From the NCBI GenBank assembly GCA_027574665.1, contig CM050651.1, positions 2,419,501-2,483,500 of the forward strand: a stretch of 64,000 nt of DNA. The letters run 5' to 3'. Position 1 is the stretch's first letter. Each line of letters begins with the position of its first letter. The notes below the pieces were generated by a model that was not told the origin of the DNA, did no database searches, and worked only from the letters and a program-made list of their open reading frames with translations. Positions 25,801 to 37,475 of the stretch are shown here, piece by piece. This DNA comes from Rhynochetos jubatus (lineage: Eukaryota > Chordata > Aves > Eurypygiformes > Rhynochetidae). A program made the translations under genes and the position numbers.

Positions 25801-27119
25801 CCTTTGATTTCACTGTCTTAGATGATGGGCTACAGGTGCTTACCAAGGACTTTTTCCACAAATAGATAACTTTGGTCTGAAAGATTCCACTGTTTTTACT
25901 GTCTTCCCTGCTCCTTCTTGCCCTCAGAGCTACCTGCGTCCACCCACTTCATTTCCAAAGAGGGAGTCCTTCTGGGCATATAAGGAAAGTAACTTTACTG
26001 GTTTACTAGAGAAAGTACTATAATTGAAAGTGACTCCTGTTTTGAATATATTATACTACAGGCAGCTGTTGAACTTTTCTATATGGCCCATTCTCTAAAC
26101 TACTTACATTACAGGCCATGAAAATTAATTAACTGGCATCCCCTCTGTTTTGGGGTATTTTAATGTTAACAGTTTGGAGTCCTGAGCTGTGACAGCACAT
26201 TGCTGTTTGTGGACGGCCAAGTGTATTCACAGAACTCAGTTAATTGAGTAATAAAACTTGTATGTGTCTCCCAGTTCAAAAGCATTCATTCTCTGGGGCC
26301 AGTGGCATCTGCCTCAGAGAGCCAAACCTTACATGCAGTAGTAAGGCTTTAAATGTCTGGATAGTGCACGTGTTGTCCTTTAACTTAGAATAATGTTTTT
26401 AACTTAAAATAATCTAAAATTCAAACTGAAATTTAGATTCAGCAACAGTGGGATTCCTACAGAATTATTTAATCACCAAGAGAATAGTATTCCACGCTCA
26501 AAATTTTCAGCAGCTAAAAGCAGCACATATTTTGTGAGCTAGCTAACTGCTCTGGAGAGAATTACTTGGAGAACGTTGAGGAGACAGGTTTCTAGGGAAG
26601 TTGCACATGTATATGATTATGTGTTGGTGTAAGTTAAAATAGAATTTGTCCTACAGTTTTAGTAATATGACCCTTACACAAAACAGTTGGTGTTCTCTGA
26701 GAAAGTTACTTTCTCATTCTTATTTATCATACATTTACTTCCTTTCAGCGTTGTCTTACGAGCTACCTAACCTAATCTTGAAACATGTCCTTCAAAAAGT
26801 TAAGTCCCTTTTCCCTTTCGTTCCTCTATTTGCTATCTTGTTTTCCATTTCTTCCTCAGCACTTAGTCCACGGTACTTGGACTTTATGCAAAGCACAGAT
26901 AGCCTACTTCCATGATAATCTTAAATTAGGGGTGCAGTTACATTTGTGTTGGTCAGATGGTGAATACAGTGATAGTGATCACCCCCACTTGCTGGGATTT
27001 CCATTCAAAGCGTGGATTGCTCTGAGTCTACAGACTGACTTCCTCTTGGATGAAATGGAATCAGCGCAGGACCAGGACCACACTTCAGTATACCCCAAAC
27101 ACCACTGGGCATTCAGTCT
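22874..27119. other. Noncoding sequence
   Basis: No gene is supported. Short ORFs at 23414-23653 and 26646-27123 show no known motif. No clear transposon or RNA gene was found. Base composition is ordinary for the window. Confidence 0.5.
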
Positions 27120-27530
27120 GTAGAATCGACTAGGGCTAGTCTACTCACTGGCCAGGGAGAGACAGAGACGGTGCGGTTTTAATAAGGTAGAATAAAAAGA
27201 AGAATATAGAGAGTGCGTAAATCTTGCGCCCTTCAGATGCTAAGAACCCCACATTTGTACACCTGGAGGGAGTCTGGATGGATTTTTCCCACGGCACGCT
27301 GCACGGATTCTGTCTGTGGAGAGGTTCCTCTTCCCACCTATGCCATAGTGCCGTTTATGTTGTGGACCAAGCACAACGACATATGTTCTCCTCACAGGCT
27401 GGAATGTTATCTCCTCTGTTACAACATCCGCTGGCACGCAGCACAGGCTGGCGTGGGGCACTCCATCATGACTGAGGCTACTCATGCTAATGTAGAGGCT
27501 TCTCAAGCCTGAAGTACAAGGCCCAAAAGG
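27120..27530. other. GC-richer block, unexplained
   Basis: About 400 bp with noticeably higher GC than the flanks and three overlapping ORFs of 83-99 codons, two on + and one on -. Presence of open frames on both strands argues for composition rather than coding. It could be a decayed LTR or another old insertion; I recognise no terminal motif. Confidence 0.25.
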
Positions 27531-30500
27531 GCAGGCATGGCTTGCTCAAGATCACTGACTCCTCAAGTATAATGCCTTCCGCAAGGCTCCCAGCATGGCT
27601 ACTCCAAAGTAAAAAGGCTCTGAAATGCAAACAAGGTACCTGTCAGAGGCTTAATGCCAAGTCTTTCATTTTACAAGCATGGTCCTATCAGTCCATGCTA
27701 CTACATAATGTAGGCAAGAGCCTTGATGTATGAAAAAGGAGCTGTGGTTCTCATTTCTGGTTTTGAACAGACGTTATAAAATCATGCATCCTAAGAACTT
27801 CCTTGTCTCGTCTCAAACCAGTAATTTGTCTTGGGGCGAGCAGCAGGGATTACAGCAGTTGTATTTACATTGGATGCCTTTAGCTTTCTCAGAAGTGAAA
27901 GAGCTGATTTTGCAAATTTCTTTAAATCTGCTTTTTATCCAAAGTCATTGACCTTTCTGTCATTTGCTGAAATTAATCATAATTTACTAATTGTGGATGG
28001 ATTTTTCTGTTATCATAAGAGAGAGGGTTTTTTTCACCTTTCCTTCTAATTCTAGCATTGACTTGACACTGTGCATGTCTATTTCTACTACTGCAGAATT
28101 CTTTACGCTATTTTAAACAACCCCAGTAGCTTTCCTAAGGAATCAGAACTCACTTAATTAAGCAGCTTATCTAATCCTGATTCCAAAGTTCATCTGTTTT
28201 GCATCACAGCTAATCTGGAAACTTGGCATGAAACTATGCACAATTTATTTTGCATTATCATGGTGTATTCTTCAGAAAGTGTGACAGGAAGGTTAGTGTT
28301 CACGTAAAAGTGATTGGACGTGTTTTGAAAGCACAAAAGACTGAGAACTATTAAGCCTCTAACTTTGGCTCAAAGAAGTCCCTGAGCCACAGTTTACGTA
28401 CGTGGCAAGTATATAGTGATGCTCCTCCAACTCTGTTGGTTGCTGTTGGAGATACAGCATACTGGCCTGGATGGGCTTTTTGTTAGCTTCTCTGTAGCTG
28501 TTCTAATGTATTTTATCAAAAAATCTGTATCCAAATTTGAAAAGAAGCTATTCGTTGCATGCTGCAAATAGTATCACACTACTATTGAAGTCAGAGCAAG
28601 TAGGTGGAAAGACAGCATTAATTTTTTTAAATGATGACAGGCTGGTCTACTCTTAATTCATTAGGTGATATCCTGTAGCTTCCATCCGTTTTCTTTAACT
28701 TTGTTGGATCTGAATGTTTGTAGCGCAGACAGTATCTCTGAAAGAGGAATTCAGTTGAATCAGGATTGATACACGTGTATCTTGGCTCAAATCCCACAGT
28801 CTCACCTAAAATGTGGGCCCTGTTTTTAAGTGTGCTTGTATCATTACATCCTCGTGCTTCCAGACGTCTTCATCTTTCACTAATTGGACAGAATGTCTTC
28901 TCTTGTGATCAAGTTTGGGACAACAGGATTAGAAACTCTGTTACGTATTCTAATATCAATAGCCTTGTCTTTCACGTGATATTTACTGACAGCTCTTCAA
29001 TTTAATGAGGATTAGGAACCTGTTTCAAGGAGGCTCTTCTTGCCCTAATAAGTGCAGCTGACAAATAAAACAATCAGTTGCTTTGGGATAATTTTCAGCT
29101 CTGAATATTTAGTAAATAGTTAGCATTAATAAATCCAACTTTCAGTGATTCAATATAAAAATATTTTTTCGTAATAAAATATAAAGACATAAGGAATGAA
29201 ACTAACTTATTATTTAAAGATATTCTTTAAAATCACTACATTGAGCATACTGTTTCTGTTGACACTCATGAGAATAATTTTATGTATATATCTGTCCATA
29301 CCCTATCCACACACTTTGGAATAACACTGTTATGACTGCAAAGTAAAGTATTCGAGATTCATTTAGGGAGCATCATAATTAATGCCTTCTATTTAACCTA
29401 TTTAATTTTCTCCTTTTTGTGTTTTTTATTGTGGCATATAATTTAAATATCATTGTATTCTGTTGGTTTGGGCTGTGGTTTTGTTTCCTATTTGTCTGTC
29501 TCAGCGTCTAGCACGGACAGTGTTAAATGGAAATAAATCTGTGCATTAGAATACTCGTCTGTAACCTGGAAGGTACAGATAATGCTGACAGTGGTGTAAG
29601 GGGTTTGATATGGCATGGCCTGAACATGTGCCCAGCCTCTATAGCACTGAACCCTCTGCCACATTTCCATGGCTGTTTAACCTACCCAGCAGGGTTATGG
29701 AAGGGTTTATTTCTTATACACGCTCCTTTTCTATAAAGACTTTTTTTTTTAATGTTTTGCCTATTTATTTGTTCTGTGTCTGGCCTGAGGGCTTCCTTAC
29801 AGCTGTGTGTCTTACATTGCTTAAGTGTTTCATAAGCACTCGTAAGAGTTTATATTAGAGAATGTTAGGGACAGTTGCTGTGCAAGGTTCCCATGTGTGA
29901 ACGAAAGGAGACCTTCATACTGACTTATGAAGGACAGAATCAGACATGAAGATATTCAAAGTATCCATTAATTACAAGCATCTGAATTGCTGCACATAAG
30001 ACCTGAGTTTTTAGAGTACTTGACATACAGCACTTCAGTAAGTTGACTGCACAAGTCCCACTGGCTACACCAAAAATGTGAACACACGGCGTGTCTGCAA
30101 AACTAATCACAGGCCACTGGAACCAGAATTACATGTGGAACTTGGAGCAGGAATAAAAGGAGCATACATTTTATCATGGCATTCTTCAGGTGTCTTAACT
30201 GTGCCATACTCCTTTCTCTTCCTGAAAGACTGCTTCACTTACTGTTCCCTATTTCCAGCAACAAATGAAGCAGGAATGAAATGAAGAATAGCTTTTTGTG
30301 CTGTCACCAGAGCTGCTCTAGGCAAGGGAATTGTAGAAAAATTAGCACACGATCATATAATTTGTATGATAACACATACACAAACAAGTCTGCATGGTTC
30401 TGGCATGTGCTAATATTTGAGTACATGGTTTGGCAAAACTTCCTGTTGTCTTTGGGAGATGTTATTCCGTATTTGTCACATAGTGTCATACTGGTGTCTA

Positions 30501-30689
30501 TGCATATCATCTGCACTTTTGTGACTTTAGATTTCTTGGAAAAATTTGAATTTGTTATGGTGCATGTTCTCCACATATATGGCAAGAGGGCTTCAGCAGT
30601 GGATTCCACAGGCAGCTGGGATTCAGGCATGGTGGGGGCTGCTCCAGACTTTGCAATGACAGCTTCTGTCAAAAGGACAACTGTGACCC
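27531..30689. other. Noncoding sequence with an AT-rich core
   Basis: No gene is supported. Positions 29090-29460 are extremely AT-rich, with ATATAAAAAT-type and AATAAAATATAAAG-type runs, of the kind associated with nuclear matrix attachment; that role is speculative. A 28080-28300 stretch has high-complexity sequence with homeodomain-like cores and could be a weakly supported conserved element. The 170-codon ORF at 30281-30793 has no recognisable family. Confidence 0.45.
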
Positions 30690-31240
30690 TTTATACTGCC
30701 TGTTCAGCCTGTCTTTCTCCTAGTCCTCCTTTTCTTCTCTGCCCTCATTCCAGGCTGCTTATCTTCACCTACAGAGTTTTTTTCCTTATTTAATCACTCC
30801 AGGCTCCCTATTCCAGTCCTTGACCAATCAATGCTAGTTCCCATCTTCCTGACTCCTCACTGCCCCAGCCTTTTTTCCAGTGACTGATTCTACACTCACC
30901 CTTTGCCCACTTCCTAATACCTATTGTTCTTGGATGCCGTCTCCCTTCTTTTGACATTTTGTACAGTTTTGGTTCCTTCCTCACCTTCCATTAGTGTTTG
31001 CTCCTAGTACATCAGACTAACTCACACAGATATTCTAGCATCTTATCATGCCTAAACTCAGCTCTGGCTCTGGTTTACGGGTCCACTGTTTCTTCATATA
31101 CTGCAGTTAACTTAATGAATCAGTTCCTTGCTCATCTTTAATTTCCCTCGATTCATACTGCCACACTACTTGTCCAGGATAGTTTGTGTCTGTTTCCTTC
31201 CTGACCCTATCCCCAAACAAGGTCCTTTTTCAAAACTGCA
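30690..31240. other. Long pyrimidine-rich strand-asymmetric tract
   Basis: The + strand is strongly C+T rich over about 550 bp, rich in CCTTCC, TTCCC and CTCC words, without being a microsatellite. Such asymmetry is common in antisense ancient LINE 3' ends and in some transcribed regions. No diagnostic repeat motif was identified. Confidence 0.35.
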
Positions 31241-33429
31241 ATCATTCTTGCCTTACTCTTAACCACTCTGTAGCCGATTCAAGAACATGTATTACCTAAC
31301 TCCAGTTTGTATGTTTGTAATTTGAGGACTTTGATTAGGTACAACTTACAAGTTTTGGCAGAACTTATGAATTTGCTTTACTATTGAATTGCACTGGTGT
31401 CACAGTCTCTGACTGTGACCAGTGAAGACATGTTGATGCAAATGACTTTGCACACCAGAAGAATATTATTGAACAGCAAGTTGGCAGAAGTCAAAGAGAA
31501 CTGACTCTCACAAATTTTTCGTCTGAAAGGTTTTGAAGGAGGTTGACGCATTTCCCAGGTACGGAAGAGAGATGGCAGTGATAGTGCTACCACTTGAAAT
31601 CTTAGAGTTGCAGAACATAAAGGTTGAAAATAATGTGTAGTACTAAATATTGAGTGGCCCCATTAATGATATATGTGATTGTCTCTCTCTTCTCAACTTT
31701 TGCTCATCATTGTGATGTTAATTATTTTTTTCAATAGCAAAAGCCGTATGATACGTCTTGCAGAGGAGGCTTTTGATAAGCACAAGTGAGGGTTAAGTGT
31801 CTGACTTCCCTTGACTTCCTACGAGGTACAAGTATTTGCTGATCACGTCTTTGCAAAACTTTTCCTTGCATCTTCAAATATACCGGTATAGAGCGAAGTA
31901 ATCCAACTCCTGTGCAGAGCTCTAGTTGTTAAAATAATACAAACATGCTTTTAAATGTAGCTCGTAATACTTGTCTTCATTGTTAATAAGTGAGAAGTAA
32001 CCAGTTTAAAAGCAGTGCTGTAAAAGAGAGCAGTGGAATGTAGCAGCAGTTCTGATGCGATGTCTTTGTCATAATTTTTTAAGAGAGTGAGTTGATTGCA
32101 ATGGGTTTTGACTTAAGCTAGATAGGAATTAGGGATTTTGCACTTCTACAAATAATACCAAATGCAAGAGGTCTCTTGAGAGCTGGAGAACTTACAAAGT
32201 ATTAGTGACTTAATCATCTCAGCAGCTGGGATGCTAAAAGGAAATTATTTTTCAAATGGCTTTTCCAGGATTGTATTCTTAAACATTTAAACGTAGGTGC
32301 ACACATGAGGAACAAGGTATGTGTAAATAATCTCAGTCACTTCAGTGATACGTGTGTATGTGTGCTCAGGAAACATGTACGTCAGAACTGGACTTGAAAA
32401 TGCTGTCTTATAGTGCAACCAAGGGGAATGGGGATTAAGTTGCTGCTGAGGATCAAGGAGGGCTTTCCAAGGCGTTTTGATAGGCCTTACACTGATGTGT
32501 ACCATAGCTGTATGTCCATCTCCAGCACTGTCCCTCTGGCTTTCCCCATGCACAGTCTCTGTCCCGGACACTGCCACTACAATCTCCTAGCCATCATCCC
32601 GGTACCGCAGTGAAGCTGGGCTCTGGGAGTCTGTGTGGGTTACTGGGAGGAATGGCTGCCAAGCTGACAGGAGAGCAGGACACTGGCATGGCAAGAAGGG
32701 GCAGGGTTTCTACTGGATATCGCTGCAGAAATATGCAGAAAGGAAGTGTTTATAATAAGGTGATTAGAAAGAAGTGTCTGAATAAGGCTTTTAGAAATTA
32801 TTTTAATTGGGATCAACATCTGTAGTGGATCTGAACTGCAGTTATCTCTCGGGATTATACAGTATGCTCTATTTACTTGAATTGTTTTTCTTTAAATATA
32901 AGCCTTGTTAACAACAAAGAATGTTTTAAAGTTCTAGTGAATATAAGCCATTGTTGCATTTTGGAAGGGAAGTAGTAATGAGGCACTTGAACTTGCTTTA
33001 GTTGGACAGGTCTTCTAAACATTCACTGCTAGTGTTGGCTGTACGCGTTCACTAATTGTTTTGGGAGGTAGATTTTTTTTCAGGAGACCTTTCAGTGTGC
33101 GTAAGTGAGCAGAAAGCATCACTGTTTCTGAAATAGAAATTTCTTCTGGTGATATTTACATGATAAAAGAAACCTGTAATAGTATGAAATGTAACAGAGT
33201 TTGGGGGGGGCTGTTTAACCTAGAGGCGTTTCTCAACTTCAGTGTTCCATTAGACTGCATGAACTCTGTTTTGTTCCTCTTTGGGAAGAGCTGCTCAACT
33301 GTTATGAGTAGAGATCACAGTGTACCTAGCCTATAAACTGAGAAGAAAGGAAACCAAATTACAGTATTTAAAGCAGTGCAAGTATGAAAAAGAAACTGAG
33401 GGTCTGGAAATATTTTACAGTTGTATACC
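31241..33429. other. Noncoding sequence
   Basis: No gene or confident repeat is seen. ORFs at 32287-32577 (-) and 32413-32825 (+) overlap one another on opposite strands and have no known motif. Confidence 0.5.
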
Positions 33430-33590
33430 ACCTCCTTTCCCAGCAGCCACAGGGTTACAATAATGCAGTAAGACTTGCAGTATCCTCATAAATTGTGTAT
33501 TACTACTTCTGTTTTACTGATGGGGAGCTGAGATACAGAAGTACTTGCAGCTTCTCAATTAATGCTGTCAGCCAGTAAAAAAAAATGAAA
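33430..33590 (+). repeat. MIR/L2-like fragment
   Basis: The core 'ttactacttctgttttactg' near 33500, followed by 'atggggagctgagatacaga', closely follows the common amniote phrase 'attattcccattttacagatggggaaactgaggcacag'. A preceding 'cagtatcctcataaattgtg' fits the 'aatcctcacaacaaccctgt' part. Boundaries are approximate; assignment is by recalled consensus. Confidence 0.55.
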
Positions 33591-33659
33591 ACAGTATCCC
33601 CCTTTCTTGAATCCTAATTGTGTTTGAAGAAAACAAACAAAAAAAAAAGCCTTTTTTTT

Positions 33660-34370
33660 CTCTCCTAAAGCAATAGCAGAAAATGGAAGGGATCTCTGGT
33701 TGTCATGAAGTTCATCCCTATTAAGAGTTCCTCACTGCTGATGTCAGTCTTGTAGTATGTTTGTTTAACTTGTGACAAATACACCACAACCTCTCCAAGC
33801 AGTATGTTCCAGCATCTCACTGCACTTATCATTAGAAAAGTTTGCTGCAATTTAAACCCATTGCTTCTTGTTCATGATGGGCACGGAGAACAAATTACTC
33901 CGCTCCTTTGAAAACTGTGACCATACTCCTCCTCAGTCTTCTCATCTGGAGATTAAACAATTGCAGTTCTTTTGGTCTTTTGGTGTAGGTCGTGTTTTCT
34001 AACCCTCTGATCGTTGTCATTAGTCTCTGCTGCTCTCTCCAGTTACCGACATCATTCTTGAAACGCGGTGCCAAAGCAAGGCGCTGCACTCGTGGTGGGT
34101 GCCTTCATAGTACTGAATAAAGCAGAGTGATTACTTCACTCGACTCACAGAACAATTTCCTGTTACACACCAAATGTGATGTTTGCCTTTCCCCCCAAAA
34201 TGACACTGCTGATTCATAGTGCCAGTACTGTGTCAGAGGTCTGTTTTTCTGCAGAAAGGCCCAGAGGCTCCCTGTGCACCCACCTTGCGTTTCTCATACA
34301 TGAGAGAGCAGGGGCTCTCCCCACCTTATTTTTGCGCTGTGCCTCTTCATCAGTAGAGAGCACACAAAGG
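33660..34370 (-). repeat. CR1/L3-like LINE 3' end (antisense)
   Basis: Several consecutive landmarks match an antisense L3/CR1-type 3' UTR. These are 'ccattgcttcttgttcatga' near 33860, an 'ctcctcctcagtcttctcat' block near 33927, 'ctgctgctctctccagttac' near 34026, 'ttcttgaaacgcggtgccaa' near 34053, and 'gcctttccccccaaaatgac' near 34184 leading to 'tgattcatagt'. The last corresponds to the L3 phrase about the element's 'gcatcacattgttgactcat'. The copy is old and strongly diverged. ORFs inside it are remnants or shadows. Confidence 0.75.
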
Positions 34371-34974
34371 ATGGTTGGTTTGCTGTTTCAGAGTTGGACT
34401 ATATCATCCTGTCTAGAGTTGACGCTTATTGGTAACAGGAACGTAAAACTGAGGCCAACTGTACCGTTACTACTTCAGACACCACCCCAGAATACTTACT
34501 TCTATAGATTCTTCAAATGTAAGAAGAAGAATCTTGCTTACACTACGTGGACTGGAAGATCATTCCAGGATCATTCTTGGTCGCTGCTGGAGGGCGGTTC
34601 AAATATATGCTCTACTGCCTGGTGTGACCGTATTTGCTTGTTCTTACGGCAGGACGTTCTCTGTGGTGTCGATACCTGTGCAGGGAGCAGCCCCGTCCTC
34701 TTTCTTTCGCTAGGCTCTGCAAGCCAAGGCATTTCCACCTCCTTCCACCTGACAGTGCTGTGCTTGCCGGGGCATCCTTGGCAGCACCACATGTTTGCAC
34801 CTGGACTGAGGTGACTGCAAGAACAAGGACGATCTGCAGCACCTGGTGGGTGACAAAGAGGGGTTGCATTTCACCTGGTTTTCTACTTGACTTCATAGTC
34901 TGTTCTCCTCAAACATTTTTAATGACATTTTACTCAAACGACAGCTAATCCTCGCTAATATATGGCGTAATACG
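34371..34974. other. Noncoding flank of the CpG island
   Basis: A 212-codon open frame (34176-34814, +) spans the LINE remnant and this flank, but other-strand and other-frame ORFs overlap it and no domain is visible. GC rises toward the island. Confidence 0.4.
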
Positions 34975-35748
34975 TGCCGTCTTGCCACACCACTTTCAAC
35001 GGGAGAGGTCTAGCACAGCTGCTGCTGCTAGACCTGCGCTCTCCCTCCCCGTTCCTCCGAGCCGCTCCCCCTCCGGCTGCCGGGGCTTCCCCTCCCGCGG
35101 CTCCTCCGCGTGTGCCGCATCCCTTCCCGGGGGAAGGAGACAGGGGGGATGAGGGCCGGGTCTCGCCTCCGCGGCGGACGGGAGGCGGTGTCCGGGTGCC
35201 CCGCGCCTTCCCCCCGGCAGCTGGGCGGCCGACGGCTCCGGGGGAGGAGGGAGAGCAGCCCGGGAGGGAGGTGGGAGCCACCGGGCCCGCTCTCCGCCGG
35301 CAGCTCTGCGCGCAGGCGGGGGCGGCGACTGCCGGGGCCAGCGGCTGCCGGGGCCAGCTCCGGCGGGCGGGAGGAGCCTGCCCCGCTCCTGCCGCTGCGG
35401 TGTCGGGGCGGGGGTGCCCGCGCGGCGCTGGAGGCCGGGACGCGGGGCTGGGGTCCGCGGGCAGGGGGAAAGGCTCTGCGTGGCGGCGGCTGGGGAGGGG
35501 CAGGAAGGGAAGGTGGAGAACGCCGTGCGCTCCCGCCAGCCGCCCCGGCCGGGGCTCGTTGGCTCTGCCAGTCCTGCCCCGGAGCCGCTGGCCTCGCGGT
35601 CGGCGGCCCGATGGGGCGCGGAGCCGGGTGGAGCGGCGGTGGGGGCCAGTGCCAGGCAGAGTGCCGCGGAGGCGGAGCGTTTGGCCGGCACGGACGGGCC
35701 TGCTGGGGGGGTGAGGGGGTACGGCGGAAGCCGTGCGGTGTGAGGGTG
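34975..35748. promoter_or_regulatory. CpG island, probable promoter of an unassigned transcript
   Basis: About 770 bp of very GC-rich sequence with dense CpG dinucleotides, standing alone in AT-rich DNA about 25 kb upstream of the MAML3 start codon. Isolated islands of this size usually mark promoters. Long ORFs occur in at least four frames on both strands (up to 256 codons), which is expected from the lack of AT-rich stop codons and does not indicate coding. From recalled vertebrate synteny, SCOC lies divergently upstream of MAML3, so a minus-strand SCOC first exon is one possibility; I found no SCOC coding exon in the window. A lncRNA or distal MAML3 promoter is equally possible. Confidence 0.8.
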
Positions 35749-37034
35749 TGCTGCGTGGAAGCCCACCCGCAGGACTACGCTGGAGTTAACGCCTGCGCTG
35801 GAAAACCCATGGAACCTGACCTAGGAAGGATGGAATGACGAAGGCAGTGCTTAGCCAGACTTCTAGTGGTATTGCTCCAGGTTAATTGCCTAACAGTTGT
35901 GTTAGCCAGACCGTCGGTCTCGGGGAGGGGGCTGTTGGAGGGGTTATGGCTACATCTGCGTTAGCAAGTAGTGTGGCGCGGTGGTAGCGGATCCGTACGG
36001 TGAGCCTAGCTGGTGCCGAGGACCTTGCTGTACACCCTTCCAGGATGCTGTGCTTTGTGCCAGCTCTGGTCTGAAGCAGTGGACTCCAATGTCCGGTAAT
36101 GGCAGGCACACATCTTCCAGTTCAGCTTCATTTGAAGGTAACTCAGCTTCAAACCGCTCTGTAGCGTGAAGCAGGCAGGGTGAAACAATCAGGAGAAATG
36201 TCTTCAAAGGACACACCTCATACGAACTGAAATGGTAATGCAGAAGCACTCTGTGTGGGTTTTTTGTTAATATATCTTCATCCAGTCCTACCACCCTTAC
36301 TCACTTATGTAATTCACCTATTCCATGAAGTTTAGAGGGACTGTTGGCCCAGTCCTTGCTACTCATCTGTGATCGGCTGTGATAGTACAGGAACTTTCAA
36401 AGAACAGCATGTGTTTCTGTGCGTTTCAGGGGGGCAGATAACTGCTGCTCCTTCCAAATCTGAGATCAGGACCAGGTAGTGGTTATTTTAAGTGAAAAGA
36501 GTAAGATTTTCAGAGGACTCTATGTAAAATATCCTTTTTTTTTTTTTTTCCCCTTTATTCCTTCAGCATCAGCTAAAAAAAAAGAAAAAAAAAAGGCAGA
36601 AAGTAAGAAAGGTGTAAGCCTGCCTTTGAAAGTTCACAGAATCTCACTCTATCACTGTTCCTCATGCTGAGCAACATTGTAACAGTACCTAGAGAATCTA
36701 CCTAAATTAAACAGTATCTGTATAATTTCCACTCAAAATTTGGAAATTTTAATGTAAGTACCCAGGCTGAGCACATCTGATCCCTGCTATAAGTACAAAC
36801 ACAGTGACTGTTCACATTTCTAATGTGTTTTCTTCTCATGATAATGTAGACTTAGTTGAATCAAAGTAACTTGAAACATAGGATCTGTTACCATTTCTGA
36901 AGAGCATGTGCATTCTGTGCTGGGGTGAAGAGGTAAGTTACTGTACAGCATTTGCATTCAGCAGGGGATGCTTACAGTTGATGTTGGATTTTTGTATTTG
37001 AAACTAGAACTGGCCAGTGGAATTACCACTGAAT
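35749..37034. other. Noncoding sequence
   Basis: No gene recognised. It includes a T15 run at 36535-36549 and an A-rich segment around 36573-36600. Confidence 0.5.
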
Positions 37035-37475
37035 CACAGAAAGTAGAGGTGGAAAAGCCCGGTTAGATCATCTAGCTTTTCTCCTTCCTGGGGTAGGATT
37101 ATTGTGTACCAGATACTTCAGTGCTTTTTTCCAGTGTAGTTTTAAAAGTCTCCAGGGATCTGCCTTGTGTCTCTTCCTTCAGGCAAATATTCCATAACCT
37201 TCTGTACTTTACTGTTAGAAATCTTTTCCTGAGATTTGACCTAAATTTCTCCTTTCTTAAGTACATTCCATTTGCTGAAGATTTATTACCTTGAACCGTT
37301 CTAAGTAATTCCAGTCGCTCTTTGACACTGACATCTCTAACAAGCTGTGTTCTTTCTTAATGCTTTGTCCCTTAATCAGAACAGCTTTCCATGCCTAGCC
37401 GGTGTTTTTACAGGCTTACACCACCTCTGCTCCAGCCTGTAGGCTAATGAGGATTTTTGCTGTATTCATTGCACT
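37035..37475 (-). repeat. CR1-like LINE 3' end (antisense)
   Basis: The segment follows the antisense CR1 order. It has 'gaatcacagaaagtagaggt' with 'agatcatctagctttt', then 'agtctccagggatctgcctt', then 'gaaatcttttcctgagattt' with 'gacctaaatttctcctttct', then 'ccattccatttgctgaag'-like sequence and a degraded 'ttgctccagcctg' end. The order of phrases is diagnostic though divergence is high. No open frame survives. Confidence 0.8.

Noticed and set aside
30281..30793. 170-codon + strand ORF
   Set aside because: Unrecognised, with a long ORF on the opposite strand and a pyrimidine-rich end. Probably chance.
34176..34814. 212-codon + strand ORF
   Set aside because: Its first part lies in an antisense CR1/L3-like LINE, the start is not in a good context, and there is no domain.
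1..35000. SCOC coding exons on the minus strand
   Set aside because: I looked for the recalled SCOC coiled-coil coding sequence in reverse complement and did not find it. SCOC remains only a synteny-based guess for the island.
34974..35838. ORFs of 240-256 codons in the 35-kb CpG island
   Set aside because: Open in at least four frames on both strands, with no recognisable protein. Composition explains them.
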